From positions 1 through 40,825 of the forward strand of contig JALGVR010000008.1 of assembly GCA_025774605.1 (NCBI GenBank): 40,825 nt of DNA, given 5' to 3'. The DNA comes from a bacterium (lineage in GTDB: Bacteria > Electryoneota > AABM5-125-24 > Hatepunaeales > Hatepunaeaceae). A program made the position numbers and the translations under genes. The notes beneath the pieces are model-generated. The model was given only the letters and a program-made list of their open reading frames with translations, was not told the origin of the DNA and did no database searches. Shown one piece after another: positions 18,653-30,100 of the stretch. Each line of letters begins with the position of its first letter. The stretch's first letter is position 1.

Positions 18653-19786
18653 TCATTCGGTTTCCTCCTCCTCCTCGGGTGCAGCCCAGCTCATGCCTGA
18701 TTGGCCATCTATCCCCCTGGCGCGAATGCGGAAATCGGTGGGGCTTGAGGCGTGCTTCAAAGCCTCCTCCAAGGTTATAAGGCCGGAGCGGTGAAGGTTG
18801 CCGAGGGATTGATCAAACGTCTGCATTCCGTACTGTCCGTACCCCTCCGATATGATCTGTCTCAGATGTCCGACCTGCTCGGGATCGGTGATCATCTTGC
18901 GCACGGTCTCCGTGGCGACAAGCACTTCCACCGCCGGCACTCTGCCCGATTTTTCTGAACAGGGCAGCAGCCTGACCGACACTGTCCCCACCAGGGTCGC
19001 CGCCAGCAGATGACGTATCTCATCCGACATCGCCGGTGACGCCAGCGAGATTATGCGGTTTATCGACTGACGCGCATCCATTGTATTCAAGGTTGACAAT
19101 ACCAGGTGACCGGTGTTGGCGGCGGTCAGAGCCAGTAAAATCGTTTCAGAATCGCGTATCTCACCCAGCATGATTACATCAGGAGCCTGCCGCATGATCC
19201 TCTTTAAAGCCTTGGGCCAGGAGGGTGTATCGCGCCCGACTTCACGCTGCTGGATGGTGCAGCGCTTTTCCTTGAAGGCAAACTCGATCGGATCCTCTAT
19301 CGTGATTATGTTCAACGAACTGGTGCGATTCAAGGTTTCGATCATGGCGGCCAGTGTGGTGGACTTACCGGAACCGGTTGATCCCGTCACGAGCAGCAGG
19401 CCGTGCGGCTTGGTGATCAGTGAGTACAACACCGGCGGCAGGTTCAGATCTTCGAAGCTGGGAATGTCGATGCGGATGTAGCGAATGGCGATTGCCAGCC
19501 CCATCATCTGTTGGTAGACGTTGATGCGAAATCTGCCAAGACCGCGTATTTCATAGATGAACTCGACCTCCTTCTCCCTTTCGAAGGTGGATTGATCCTG
19601 GTCGGAGATGATATAGCCCAGGATCTCGTCGACTGCTTGAGGGGAGAGTATTTCCCGCGAGAGATCTTCAATCTGTCCGTTGATCCTGATCCTGGGCGTC
19701 GATCCGCTTTTTATGTACAGGTCAGAGCCGTTCTTCTTGACCAACAGTTTGAGAAAGCGATCGATATTGCGTAGTTCTTCGGGCAA
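18653..19786 (-). CDS. pilU: PilT/PilU-family ATPase (second paralogue)
   Basis: 377 aa; VTGSTGSGKSTTLAAMIETLN, MRQAPDVIMLGEIRDSETILLALTAANTGHLVLSTLNTMDA; diverged C-terminal motif TVRKMITD; acidic tail EEEEETE. Confidence 0.88.
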   Translation of the reverse strand: MPEELRNIDRFLKLLVKKNGSDLYIKSGSTPRIRINGQIEDLSREILSPQAVDEILGYIISDQDQSTFEREKEVEFIYEIRGLGRFRINVYQQMMGLAIAIRYIRIDIPSFEDLNLPPVLYSLITKPHGLLLVTGSTGSGKSTTLAAMIETLNRTSSLNIITIEDPIEFAFKEKRCTIQQREVGRDTPSWPKALKRIMRQAPDVIMLGEIRDSETILLALTAANTGHLVLSTLNTMDARQSINRIISLASPAMSDEIRHLLAATLVGTVSVRLLPCSEKSGRVPAVEVLVATETVRKMITDPEQVGHLRQIISEGYGQYGMQTFDQSLGNLHRSGLITLEEALKHASSPTDFRIRARGIDGQSGMSWAAPEEEEETE

Positions 19787-20100
19787 TAATCCTTCCTTAA
19801 TCTTTGAATTCGTTTCAGATCAACCAGCCGATCAGTTTCCACTGATAATATTTAATCCTGCTCAATAGTCCAACAGTACGAGTTTCCGGTAAATATAACA
19901 CTCTTCGAGTTAAAATGAAATCAAGGCGCTGATAAATCCGCAATTCAGCAACACTAATTTTAATTGTGAATCACGAATCACGAATCACAAATCGGTTCTA
20001 AAATTCGCCATTACACGCCCCTGTTTAACCATAAAACCCCACCAGCCTGTCATGAACCGCCGGCGGGTTGATAATTGTTGCGTTTTACAATTGTATTATC

Positions 20101-20291
20101 ATCCTGAACGTCCAGCAGTCATCCTGAACATCCAGATGTCATTCTGAACATCCAACAGTCATCCTGAATGTCCAACAGTCATCCTGAACGAAGTGAAGGA
20201 TCTTCCCGGCAGAAGGGGATGAGATTCTTCACTTCGTTCAGAATGACGCGTTATCCGGTTCAGAATGACGCGGCGCTCTGTTCAGAATGAC
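20101..20291. repeat. Nested direct/inverted repeat array with central long hairpin
   Basis: Four contiguous 20-bp units (20101-20180; consensus ATCCTGAACRTCCARCAGTC), central palindrome ATCCTGAACGAAGTGAAGGATC...GATTCTTCACTTCGTTCAGAATGAC (20181-20247), then two 22-bp units ending TTCAGAATGAC (20248-20291). Confidence 0.92.
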
Positions 20292-20356
20292 ACGAGGAGA
20301 TGCAACAATATGTGGAGCCCCTGCATGAAGATTCCCGGCCGAGCGATTGCCATGGG

Positions 20357-21124
20357 CTACGGCTCTCCCCACTGCCCCATGCTCACCGTGACCCTCGCAC
20401 CCTCCTCGTATGCTTCTGCGACCATGCAGACGCTGAAGCGCCTTCTCAGGCGGAATGTCCAACCGGCGAAGAGCCCGGGCTGGATGGAGCTCCGGTAGGT
20501 GTTGGTCTCCTTATACTGTGAAGTGTTGGTGCGCGTATGGCGATCCTCTTCAAGGGACAGCGCCCGCGCCGACGGACCGATGAAGGCCGTGCTTCCACCG
20601 ATATGCCAACTCAGGCCTGCGCCGACCGTGCCCTCCCACCATTCGTACCTGCTGCGCTTCGACCGTGTCAGACCGCCGGTGGAAAGCCGTTCATTGCCCA
20701 GTCGGGATATGAACATGGTTGCGCGGGCCGCGACAAACGGAGACAACCCGAGGAGCCCGCCGCCGGCGCTTAGTGTCATTCCGGCTCCGGCCGCCGTACC
20801 GAAATCCCCCTGAGTTTTTACGTTGTTGCTCTCGAGATAGAGTGAAGCCACCCCGCCCTCGATCCAGAAGGCGGCGGATGAGGCTGGCGACCAGCCCAGC
20901 CGAAACAGGATGCGCCGTACCGCTACATCGTCCGAGTTGATTGTACGCTGATCATATTCCGTAATGATGACACCGCCCCACTGACCCACCGGAGCCGGTG
21001 AAAACGGCAGCCATTCCCCGTGGGGATCACCGGCGAAAGCGCCGTGCTGGCAACAGAGCAGTATTGCTGCCGCGGCTATCACCACGGTAAGCTTCGGCAC
21101 AAGCGGTCTGAACGAATTTTGCAT
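20357..21124 (-). CDS. Outer-membrane β-barrel-like protein
   Basis: Signal peptide MQNSFRPLVPKLTVVIAAAAILLCCQHGAFA; amphipathic β-strand-rich body (AFWIEGGVASLYLES, LSPFVAARATMFIS, GTVGAGLSWHIGGSTAFIGPSARAL). The ORF can begin at 21196. Confidence 0.75.
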   Translation of the reverse strand: MQNSFRPLVPKLTVVIAAAAILLCCQHGAFAGDPHGEWLPFSPAPVGQWGGVIITEYDQRTINSDDVAVRRILFRLGWSPASSAAFWIEGGVASLYLESNNVKTQGDFGTAAGAGMTLSAGGGLLGLSPFVAARATMFISRLGNERLSTGGLTRSKRSRYEWWEGTVGAGLSWHIGGSTAFIGPSARALSLEEDRHTRTNTSQYKETNTYRSSIQPGLFAGWTFRLRRRFSVCMVAEAYEEGARVTVSMGQWGEP

Positions 21125-21196
21125 TTTATTCCCTTGAAAACCTCCTCCAGGCTGCCCTGCGGATGAGATGGACAGCCATTGTCCGTTTCGGCTCAT

Positions 21197-24100
21197 CTAT
21201 CCGCCTCCCCCGTCAGGTTCTTCGATATCTATGTACGTCGTCCCTTCGACGTTGGCGTCATCGTCCCAGCTGACCGTGATGATTGCCGATCCCGCCGTAT
21301 CACCGGCGGTGAAGATCGTTCGGGCGGTGCCCTCCTGGCCGGTCGTCCGCTGGTTGTGCTGGAGGGTGCAGTTGCCGCCGGGATTTGTCGTCAGGGTAAA
21401 GTTCAGAACTGCTCCCGGCACCGGGTTGCCGAACCTGTCCATTGCGGTGGCGACAATCTCGGATGATCTTCCGGTCTGCACCAGGTTGGGATCCACCGCC
21501 ACGGATATCCGCGTGAGTTCACCGACCAGGAAGGTCACCAGCACCGAAGCGGTCAGGTCGCCGGTTTGAGCCATCACCTCCACATCACCCGCCCGCTGTA
21601 CACCCCTCAGTACGCTCGTGACCACGCCGTTGGTAGTCGTGGAAGCGCTGGGGATGAGCGCTCCGCCCTCGGGATCGAGGGTGAACTGAACCAGGGTCGT
21701 GTCTGAGACCGCGTTCCCGAAGGCGTCGGCGACCGTTGCGGTCAGATTGATATCCTCGCCCACTTCAGCCCGCGTCGTATCGGCCGCCAGCTGGATTCGT
21801 CCGGGCGGTCCGGGCGTGAACAGGAAGACGGGTGAGGATCCCGTTGTGCCTCCAGAGGTTGCAACAACATGAGCGGTATCGCCGGCGGTTGAGCCCGCCG
21901 TGAAACTCACCACGGCGTGTCCATCTACGTCGGCTTGAAGCACGGTGGGTGCAACCGAACCGTTGGCTCGCGGTGAAACCGACATGGTAAAGGCGGTGTT
22001 TTCAGCCACCGGATTGCCGAACGTATCGACGCAGGTTACGTCAAGGTCGAGAGATGACCTGACCTGGAGGACATAGCTCTCGGCGCTGATCGTGAACATC
22101 TCCGGCGCGCCGGGCAGGAACACGATGTTGGAGATCTCCTCCTCGACAACCCCGCCGCGGTAGCTGGCGGTGACCGTGAATCCGCTTTCTCCGGCGTTGT
22201 TGCCGCTGAAGAACAGCGTTACGGCGCGCCCGTCGGTCGTGGTGGTGGACGCCGGGATGAACGAACCGTCGACCGTCTGGAATACGACCGTCGTTCCGTT
22301 CGGAACCGGGTTCCCGCTGCCGTCGCTGACGTCGACGATCACGGTCGTCGTATCCCCGCCGACGACCAGCCGCCGGTTGAGCACGTTGACGAGCATCCGT
22401 TCCGGAGGTCCGGCGATGAAGGTCAGAGTCGGCTGATCGTCCAGCAACTGCCCGCCGACGCGCACTTCAACCGTTCCCACGCCAAGCGCACGACCGACGA
22501 CCGTGGCGGTCAGCCTGCCCTCCTCGTCGGAAGGCTCCTCCGGCGGCGTGATCAGTGGATTTCCGGCGTCGATGCTGAATACGATTTCGTCCGGCGGCAC
22601 GTCGGGAATGGCGATGCCGCCGACGTCGTAGAGCGTGACATTGATATCACATTCATCCTCACCGTCGGCGATGATTTCGTCGGGTGACAGCACCACGCGT
22701 GAACTTGAGGTCGACAACACCTGTCCGAGCGCGGCGCCATCGAGACTGGCGATTACGTCGCCGTTGGGCGAAGTTACTGTCGCCGTCAGTGTGATGTCGG
22801 CGCCGTTCAGTCCGTTGACGTAATTGAAAATCCTGACAAAGAAATCGGACCGCTGCGCGCATTCCTGGAGCTCGTACTCCTCCTCGACCGCGTCGCCGGT
22901 CAGCACGATCCCTTCAACCGCGTCGCCGTCCGGCGTTCGACCTTCCACCTCGATCAGCACTGTAGTTCCCGCCACCAACGGATGACCGAACGTATCGGCT
23001 ACGGTCACCACAAAACTCCGGTAGGCGCCGAATGGGATGGTAAAGCCGTTGGTCGTGTCGAACGAAACGCGCGTCGGCCCTGTTATCAGGACAACGGACT
23101 GAGCCGTTATTTCCTCGTTGTTCCAGCCGACCGTCTGAGCCGTGATTGTATCGACGCCCTGCACGGGCCACGGTCTCGCGGAGGTCAACAACACGCTGCA
23201 TTGGCCAAGGGAGTCCGTCCGCCCCGAGCCCTCGATCACACCGCCGGTCGACGAGAACCGCACCACGGTTCCGGGAACGGTGGGATTGGAGAAGCGGTCG
23301 CCCACGTTCACCCACAGCGAGGTCGTGTCGACCGGTGTGCCGTATATGCCGGTCAGTACGCAGCGTTCGGTCATCAGTGAGAAGTGCTCTTCATCGGGCG
23401 GACCGCCGTGTATCGCCACCGAGATCGCCTGACCGAAGATCGAATCACCGATTGCCGCGGTTATCTCCACCGCGCCGGCGAAATAGCCGGCGTTCAATGT
23501 CACCGCCACCTGACCGGATTCGTCGGTCTCGAAGATTTCCGGTTCCAGGTAGGCTACCGAATCGGCGGATGATTCATCGGGATCAATAACTTTGGCGGGG
23601 CCATCGAGCGTGAAATGAACATCGACGGCGTGATCCCTGTCGACGGCTACGCCGCGGTCGTCCCGCACTTCGAATATCAGCGTGGCGTTCTCGGGCGCGC
23701 CCGATCCCCTGACGCCGATATGCTCGCGGTCGATGCTGTTGAGAACTATCCCGTCCGCTTCTCCGGACACGAACCGAATACTTGTCTGAGCGGATGCCGC
23801 GCCGCTGCGGGCTCCGATCAGCGAGATACCCGTCTCAAAGCCTGCCACCAGCCTGGCGGCAGCCCGACCGGACGAGTCGGTCAATGCTTCTGCGGCGATT
23901 CGTCCGAGCTCACTGCTGAATTCAACGAGGGTGCCGGGAGATACGAGGTTTCCGAAGCGGTCGCGAACCTCGGCGACAACGTTGGTGAACTGAACGCCGT
24001 TGGCGCGGATCTCGTCGTCCTCCACGGATAGCTCGATTGCCGCCGGCGGACCGGGTCGCAGGGTTATGTATAGCGAATCCCTGACCATTCCGGCTGTCAC

Positions 24101-27100
24101 CCGAACCGTGTCAACACCGGCAATTCTTCCGGCGCGGTAGATGCTGCTGATCTCACCGTCCGCCGTCTGTCTTGGGCTTTGTACGCTGCCAAGTGTCGCT
24201 GTCAATGTAACTTCGGTCATGTCCGCAACGGCTTGATCGTCGGCGTCATATATCCGGGCCTGGATCTCCGTGCCGGAGAAGCCGTCCGCTTCGAGCGACG
24301 CGGCGGCAACGCCCAGCTCCATGTAGGCGGGTTCGCCGCCCTCGACCGCCCCGGGCAGTACCACGCGAGTCGAATCGTGCGCGGAGCCGCCGCCCGCCGT
24401 GGCGTGCACCCAGATCTCTTCGCCGGCGTTCTCATTGCTGTAGGTGACCCAGACGCCGTTCGGGTAGTCGATCGAGTCGGCTGCGGTCGCAACGACACCG
24501 TTCTCGGTGTACTCGACCGCGGTAACCTGGGCTATGTCGTCGGGTTCGAGATAGAACCTGACTACCGTCGAATCTTCCACCGGGTTTGAGAACCGGTCGG
24601 CGACCGTCGCGGAGACCGGCAGCGATGACAACCCGCCGCCCGGATGGTGAATTGTACCCACATCAGCGTGGACGGATATTCTCGCCGGCGGTCCCGCCAG
24701 CACGAGGAGTTCGCCGCCGGTGGCAAGCAGTTGTCCCCCATAAAGCGCTTCGAACCTGACCGTCCCGACCTCCTCGCCGGCGGTAACGCTTGCGGCGGCG
24801 GCGCCGTTTTCGGTTTCGACCACAACTGTGTCGTGTCCACCGGCAAAACGGACATCTATATCATTGGTAAATCGGAAAGTAATCAGATTTCCGTCGGGAA
24901 CAACCTGACGGTCGCTGTCGGTGATGTAGGCGGTCAACGTGGCGGACTGGTTGCGTCCCACGCCGGCCACCGAGACCGCAGCGGGATCAATCGAAAGCTC
25001 TGCGTGCGCCGGAACCGATTCGATACACGGCAGAATGAAACTCGTCTGCAGGGTATCGCCGGCGATCGCTGTTATCAGCGCGTCTCCGGGTTCGATCGGC
25101 GCAACGAAGGTTATAACGGCTGTTCCCGATGTGTCGAGCTCGGCTCTGTGACCGATGTTGCCGCGGTCGGCGCTGAAAGTCACTGAATGACCGATCAGAG
25201 GCGTATGGGCGGTGGTCTCATAAGCGCCGAAGCTGACAATTGCCGATGAACGTCCGTTGGCGGGGAGCCTGTTCGGGACGGCGGAAATTCGGGTCGTAAC
25301 GCCGAGCAGGGTGAAGGTCTGTTGATCGGCGGCGGCACCGTCCGTGCTCGCTTCAACGGTAACGGTACTGTCCCGCCGAACGGCAAATCCGGTATAGGTT
25401 GCGACCGCCAGACCCTCGTCATTGGTGGAAACCTGTTCCGGTTCGACGCTGCCGCCGTCGGGCGCAGAGAAATGGACCGTTACGCCCGGCGCCGGGTCGC
25501 CGATCTCGTCCAGCGCCCGCGCCGTGACTGCAAGCGTATCCAGGCCGTCGCCGAGAAGCCTGTCGCCGCCTGCCGACAATTCAAGCGATTCGACGGTTCT
25601 CACGAACACAACGGGCGTATCCGCTGTAAGCGTCCGGCCGAAACTGATCGTGACCGTACCCTGGGCGGGGTCGGCCGGGGCGGTGAGTGTAACCGAAGCG
25701 CGCCCCCGTTCGCTCAGGTCGGCGAATTCTCCGATCCCGCCGGCGTCAACCGCGAATGAAACCGTTCGACCGGTCACCGGATTGCCGCTCGACGTCTGCC
25801 TCACTGAAGCCGTCACTTCCGCTTCGGCCAAGCCGTTGGCGGGCAGGCTGTCCGGTTCGACCGCGACCTCAAGCGTGATCCCGCGCATCATCAGCGTCAG
25901 CGTATCCTCAAGGTTGCCGGCGAAAATCCTGATGTCACACGACCGGTCATCCTCAAGAGCGCTGCTGGTGAAGGTAACCGAAGCGGTTCCACTGCGATCC
26001 GTCATCGCGGAATCGGCGGAGATCTCCCCCTCGTCCCCCAGTAATCCGAAGCTCACGTAGACGCCCTCGACCGGATCGCCGAGCGTATCGGTCAGCGCGG
26101 CGGTGATCAGCGTGGTGTCGACGCCGTCCGCCAGCAGAACCGGTCTTGCGGGTTCCGCATCGAGATAACTGAATCGGCTGGCAAATGCGACCTGTGTGGA
26201 GTCGAGCAGCTCATCGCCGTAGCTTGCCGTAACGACCGCAATGGCTGATCGCGGGTCGCTGCGCAATGACGTTATCGCTCGACCGGTCTCATCCAGGATG
26301 ACATACGCCGCGATCACACCGGCGCTGCTGGTGAAACGCACGGTGTCACCGACCACAGGATGACCGGTGCCGGTTTCTTGCACGCGTGCGGTGATGGTCG
26401 TCATCGATTCGCCGTCACCCGGGATGAGCGCGTCTTCGGCATCGACCTCGACAGCCACACCTCTGAGATCGAGGTTGCCCGAGGCGCTGAGCTCGCCTTC
26501 GCGGGCTTCAGCGGTGATTGACAACTCCCCGTCGTCCGCGGACGCCTCTCCGCCGGCGGAGGCGGTGAATTCGCCGTTTTCATCCGTCAGACCGACAAGC
26601 GGCGTGACGGATCCGGGACCTTCAAAGCTGATCTCGACACGCTGCCTGACCGCCGGATCGCCCCAGGGGTCGGTAACCGTCACCAGCACGTCAGCCATCG
26701 GTTTACCGTTGGAAGGCACCGATGCCGGCGTTATTTCCAGCCTCATGTCGGAAGCCCTGTGAACGATGGTTATTCCGGTTTCGTCGGACAGTCCGGCGCC
26801 GAACTGCGCCCTGATGACCGCGGTTCCAACGTCGAGCGGTGCGGTGAAGGACGCTTCGGCGATGCCGTCCTCCGAGAGCCAGGCGCCGCCGCTGATGCCG
26901 CCCAGGTCGGTGAAGAAGCTGACCCTGCCGGTATCCACCGGTGCGCCTGACGTGGTTTCAGCCACGCGCGCCGTGACCAGGGTCGTGGATGTTCCGTTGC
27001 CGGGCAGGCTGTCCGCTTCGGCGCTGACCGTGACGCTTACGCCGCGAACCGGAACGATGAGGGTATCGCTGAAGTCGCCCTGTAAAAGCGTGGCGATGAC

Positions 27101-30100
27101 AGTGATCTGATCGTCCTCCTCGGAGGCGATTCCATCCAGCAATACCGCTGCTTCCCCCCGGTTGTCCGTTGTCACCCGGTCGATGGACAGCTGGCCCTGG
27201 TCGGCCGCAAGGTTTATTCTCACGTCGGCGGCGGCTTCGCCCAGGCCGTCGATCGCCGTGATCGTTATCTCGGTGCTCTCCAAGCCGCTGCCCGGCAGCG
27301 AGGGCGGTCGGGCGGACATGTCGATCGACTCGATCAGCTGCGCGAAGATCACGTTGACCTCCTCGCGGATGTGGGGGCCGAAGGAGGCTGTCACCGTCGC
27401 GGTGTCGGGCGTATCGCCGGCGGTCAATATCGCCACGGCGAACCCGTCTGCATTGGTCTGATTGACCGGTGTAATCAGACCGCGGGTGGTCGAAAATTCG
27501 ATCCTTCTGCCCGCGATCGGCGCGCCGTCGACCGTGCCGAGGCGGGCGCTCAGCGTCATGCGGCTCACGCCGTCCGCCAGCATCCGTTCATCAGGAAGAA
27601 TCAGTCGCAGAACCGGCGCCCTGAGCAGCAGATCGAGGTCGGATGAAGCGTCCTGACAGGCGGCGCTAAGCGTTGTAACAATGTCCTCATCCTCCACGAC
27701 CGGCGTGATAAACCTCGCCGAAACCGTGCCGTCAGCCAGTGTGACGGCTTCGGCCGGTTCAACATCACCGACCGGATCGACGGAGAGGTCGACCCGGAAA
27801 CCCTCGCCCACCGGATTGCCGTTTGCGTCGGTCACCATCGCCAGCAGATCGCTCTCCTCGAGCCCGTTGGCTATGAGGGTGTCGCGGTCGGTTGATATGA
27901 TTATCGCGGCGGGATCACCGGGGTTGTGATAAACCCTCTGTGCGCGGGAGATGTCCGGGTTTTCGCTTAAAACCGCTTCCAGAAGCATCATGTCCGCGGT
28001 CAGGTCGGCCGTGAACACAGCCTCGGCGCGTCCATCGACATCGGATGTGACCTCGTCCAGAAGATGACCGCCGACCAGGCCCAGCCTCATGCCGGCTATC
28101 GAGAATCTGTCGACGGCGTTACCGTCGTTTCCGCCGATGATCGAGATCCGGTTGGCTCCACCGTGGAGATCGTCGACCGGCAGATCGAGAATAATATCCC
28201 TCCACAGCGGATCCTGCGGCAGGTTGATGTTACCGATTTCGTTGCGGTTGATGGAGATGCGCGTATCCCGGCTGTCGATGCCGCAGAGCTGGAAGCTGAG
28301 CCTGACGGCTTGCACGGCATCCGGGTCGTCAACCCGGAAGATGTTCTCCCAGCGGGTTACATTCCGGTGTTCGCCGGCGTCCACCAGGACGGTCGGCGCG
28401 CCGTCGGCGTAGAACTGGACATCAACATCGCTGACCGGTGCTCCCGCATCATCCACAACCCTGGCGAGAAGGTTCACGACCGTTTCGCCGTCCGCCGGAA
28501 CCTCGTCCCGGTCGGTGGTGAGGATGATGTTCAGACGGCTCGGATCAGGCGTGAATCGGACGCTGTCGGTTGATGTGATCTCGTCGCCGTATCTTGCCGT
28601 AATGTGGCTGATTCCGGGATTCAAGCCGGCGGTGAGGCTGTCGTTGAGCATTCCGTCTTCGCCGGTGAAGCCGGTCAGCCTGACGGATCCCAGCGAGGCG
28701 CCGAAGCGCACTTCAGCGCCGGGGATGGCCGCGCCTGAACCGGTTTCGTAGAGATGTACGTTTAAACCCACCTGGCTGTGACCGTCGGCGTGTATCTCGC
28801 GCGGCGAGGCTCTCAGGTCAAGCGAAACGCCTCGCAGCTCGACGACAGCGCTGTCGACGACCTGGTCCCGGCGGGGAGTATGCGTTGACAGCGAGCGGGT
28901 CAAGGGTGAATCGAGCGGCCAGAGGCTTTTACCAATGTTCCTGCTCTGTATACTTCCCTGGCGGGACTTCAGAAGATCGCGCCGTGGTCCTATCTGCTTC
29001 AGCGGCGATCTCGACAGGGTCAATTCGTCATCATCGATCAGGCCCGCGGTCAATTCCGCGGGGACAATCGAAACGCGGATCTCAGCCGAATGACCGTCGT
29101 CCCGGAGTGGGGGACTGTAAAGCGTTGCGAACGCCAGTCCCTCTTCGTTCGATCGAACCACCTCCGGGATGATCTGGCCCTCATCAACCTCGAAGAGCAG
29201 AAATGCGCCCGGTGTTGGATCGCCGAGCATATTTGAAACACGCGCCACGGCTGATGTTGTGTCGATGCCGTCGGCGAGTATCGAACCGCGGCCTACGGAA
29301 AGCTCGACCTCGGCGAGCGGCTCGACCAGCTCGATGGTGACGGTGTCGGGGGCGAGGGTTCCCAGTTGCCCGACAACTGTGCATCGGGTGGGTTCATCGC
29401 CGGCGCGGAAGGATGTGCGGGCAAAGCCGTTTTGATCCAGCAATCCGATCGCCTGAATCAGGCCTCCGTCGCCGCTGAACCAGACCGTGTCTGTGGACAC
29501 CGGTCGATGATTTGTGGTCTCAATCGCCTGGAACAGAACGTCCACCGGGTCGGAACTGCCTGCCGACAGACTGTCCGGCGAGGCGGTTATCCGTCTGGTG
29601 ATCGCCCGCAAACCGATCCGGACATCACGCGTAAGTCCCCCCGCCGAAATCGATACCTGAACCTCCGAATCCTCCTCGACCGGAGGCGAGACGACGACGA
29701 AGTCAACCCTGCCCTCCTCGTCGGTGATGATGCTCCTCTCCTCGCCTTCATAGTCTATTTCGTATACGACCGATGCACCCGGCGCCGCGCCGCCCAGCGC
29801 GTCCGTTACCTGAACACTCACCAGGGCTTCCTCCAGCCCTCCGGCGAGCAGCGAATTCTTGTCCACGGCGACGTTCAACGTCCCGATCATCGGCAGCAGC
29901 ATCACCTCAATACTGTCGCGGTGAACCGCGCCGAAGCGCATGACTATCAGGGCGCGCCCCGTGTCCACGCCGGCGGATAACATCACCTGGGCTCGGCCGA
30001 ATTCGTCGAGCTGGGCGAAACCGGGGATGGATCCCAGTGTCGTGGAAAAGCGAACACCCTTGAATGTGACGGGATTACCGGAGGTGGTCTCATAAACCTG

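Noticed and set aside
19968-19988. GAATCAC x3 microrepeat
   Set aside because: Too short and simple; only noted as part of a repeat-rich intergenic region.
20101-20291. CRISPR array
   Set aside because: Units are contiguous with no unique spacers and the right half is inverted; no cas genes in the window.
23146-23589. Arg/Pro/Ser-rich plus-strand ORFs opposite the giant gene (this and many similar)
   Set aside because: Low-complexity antisense translations produced by GC-rich codon usage of the giant ORF.
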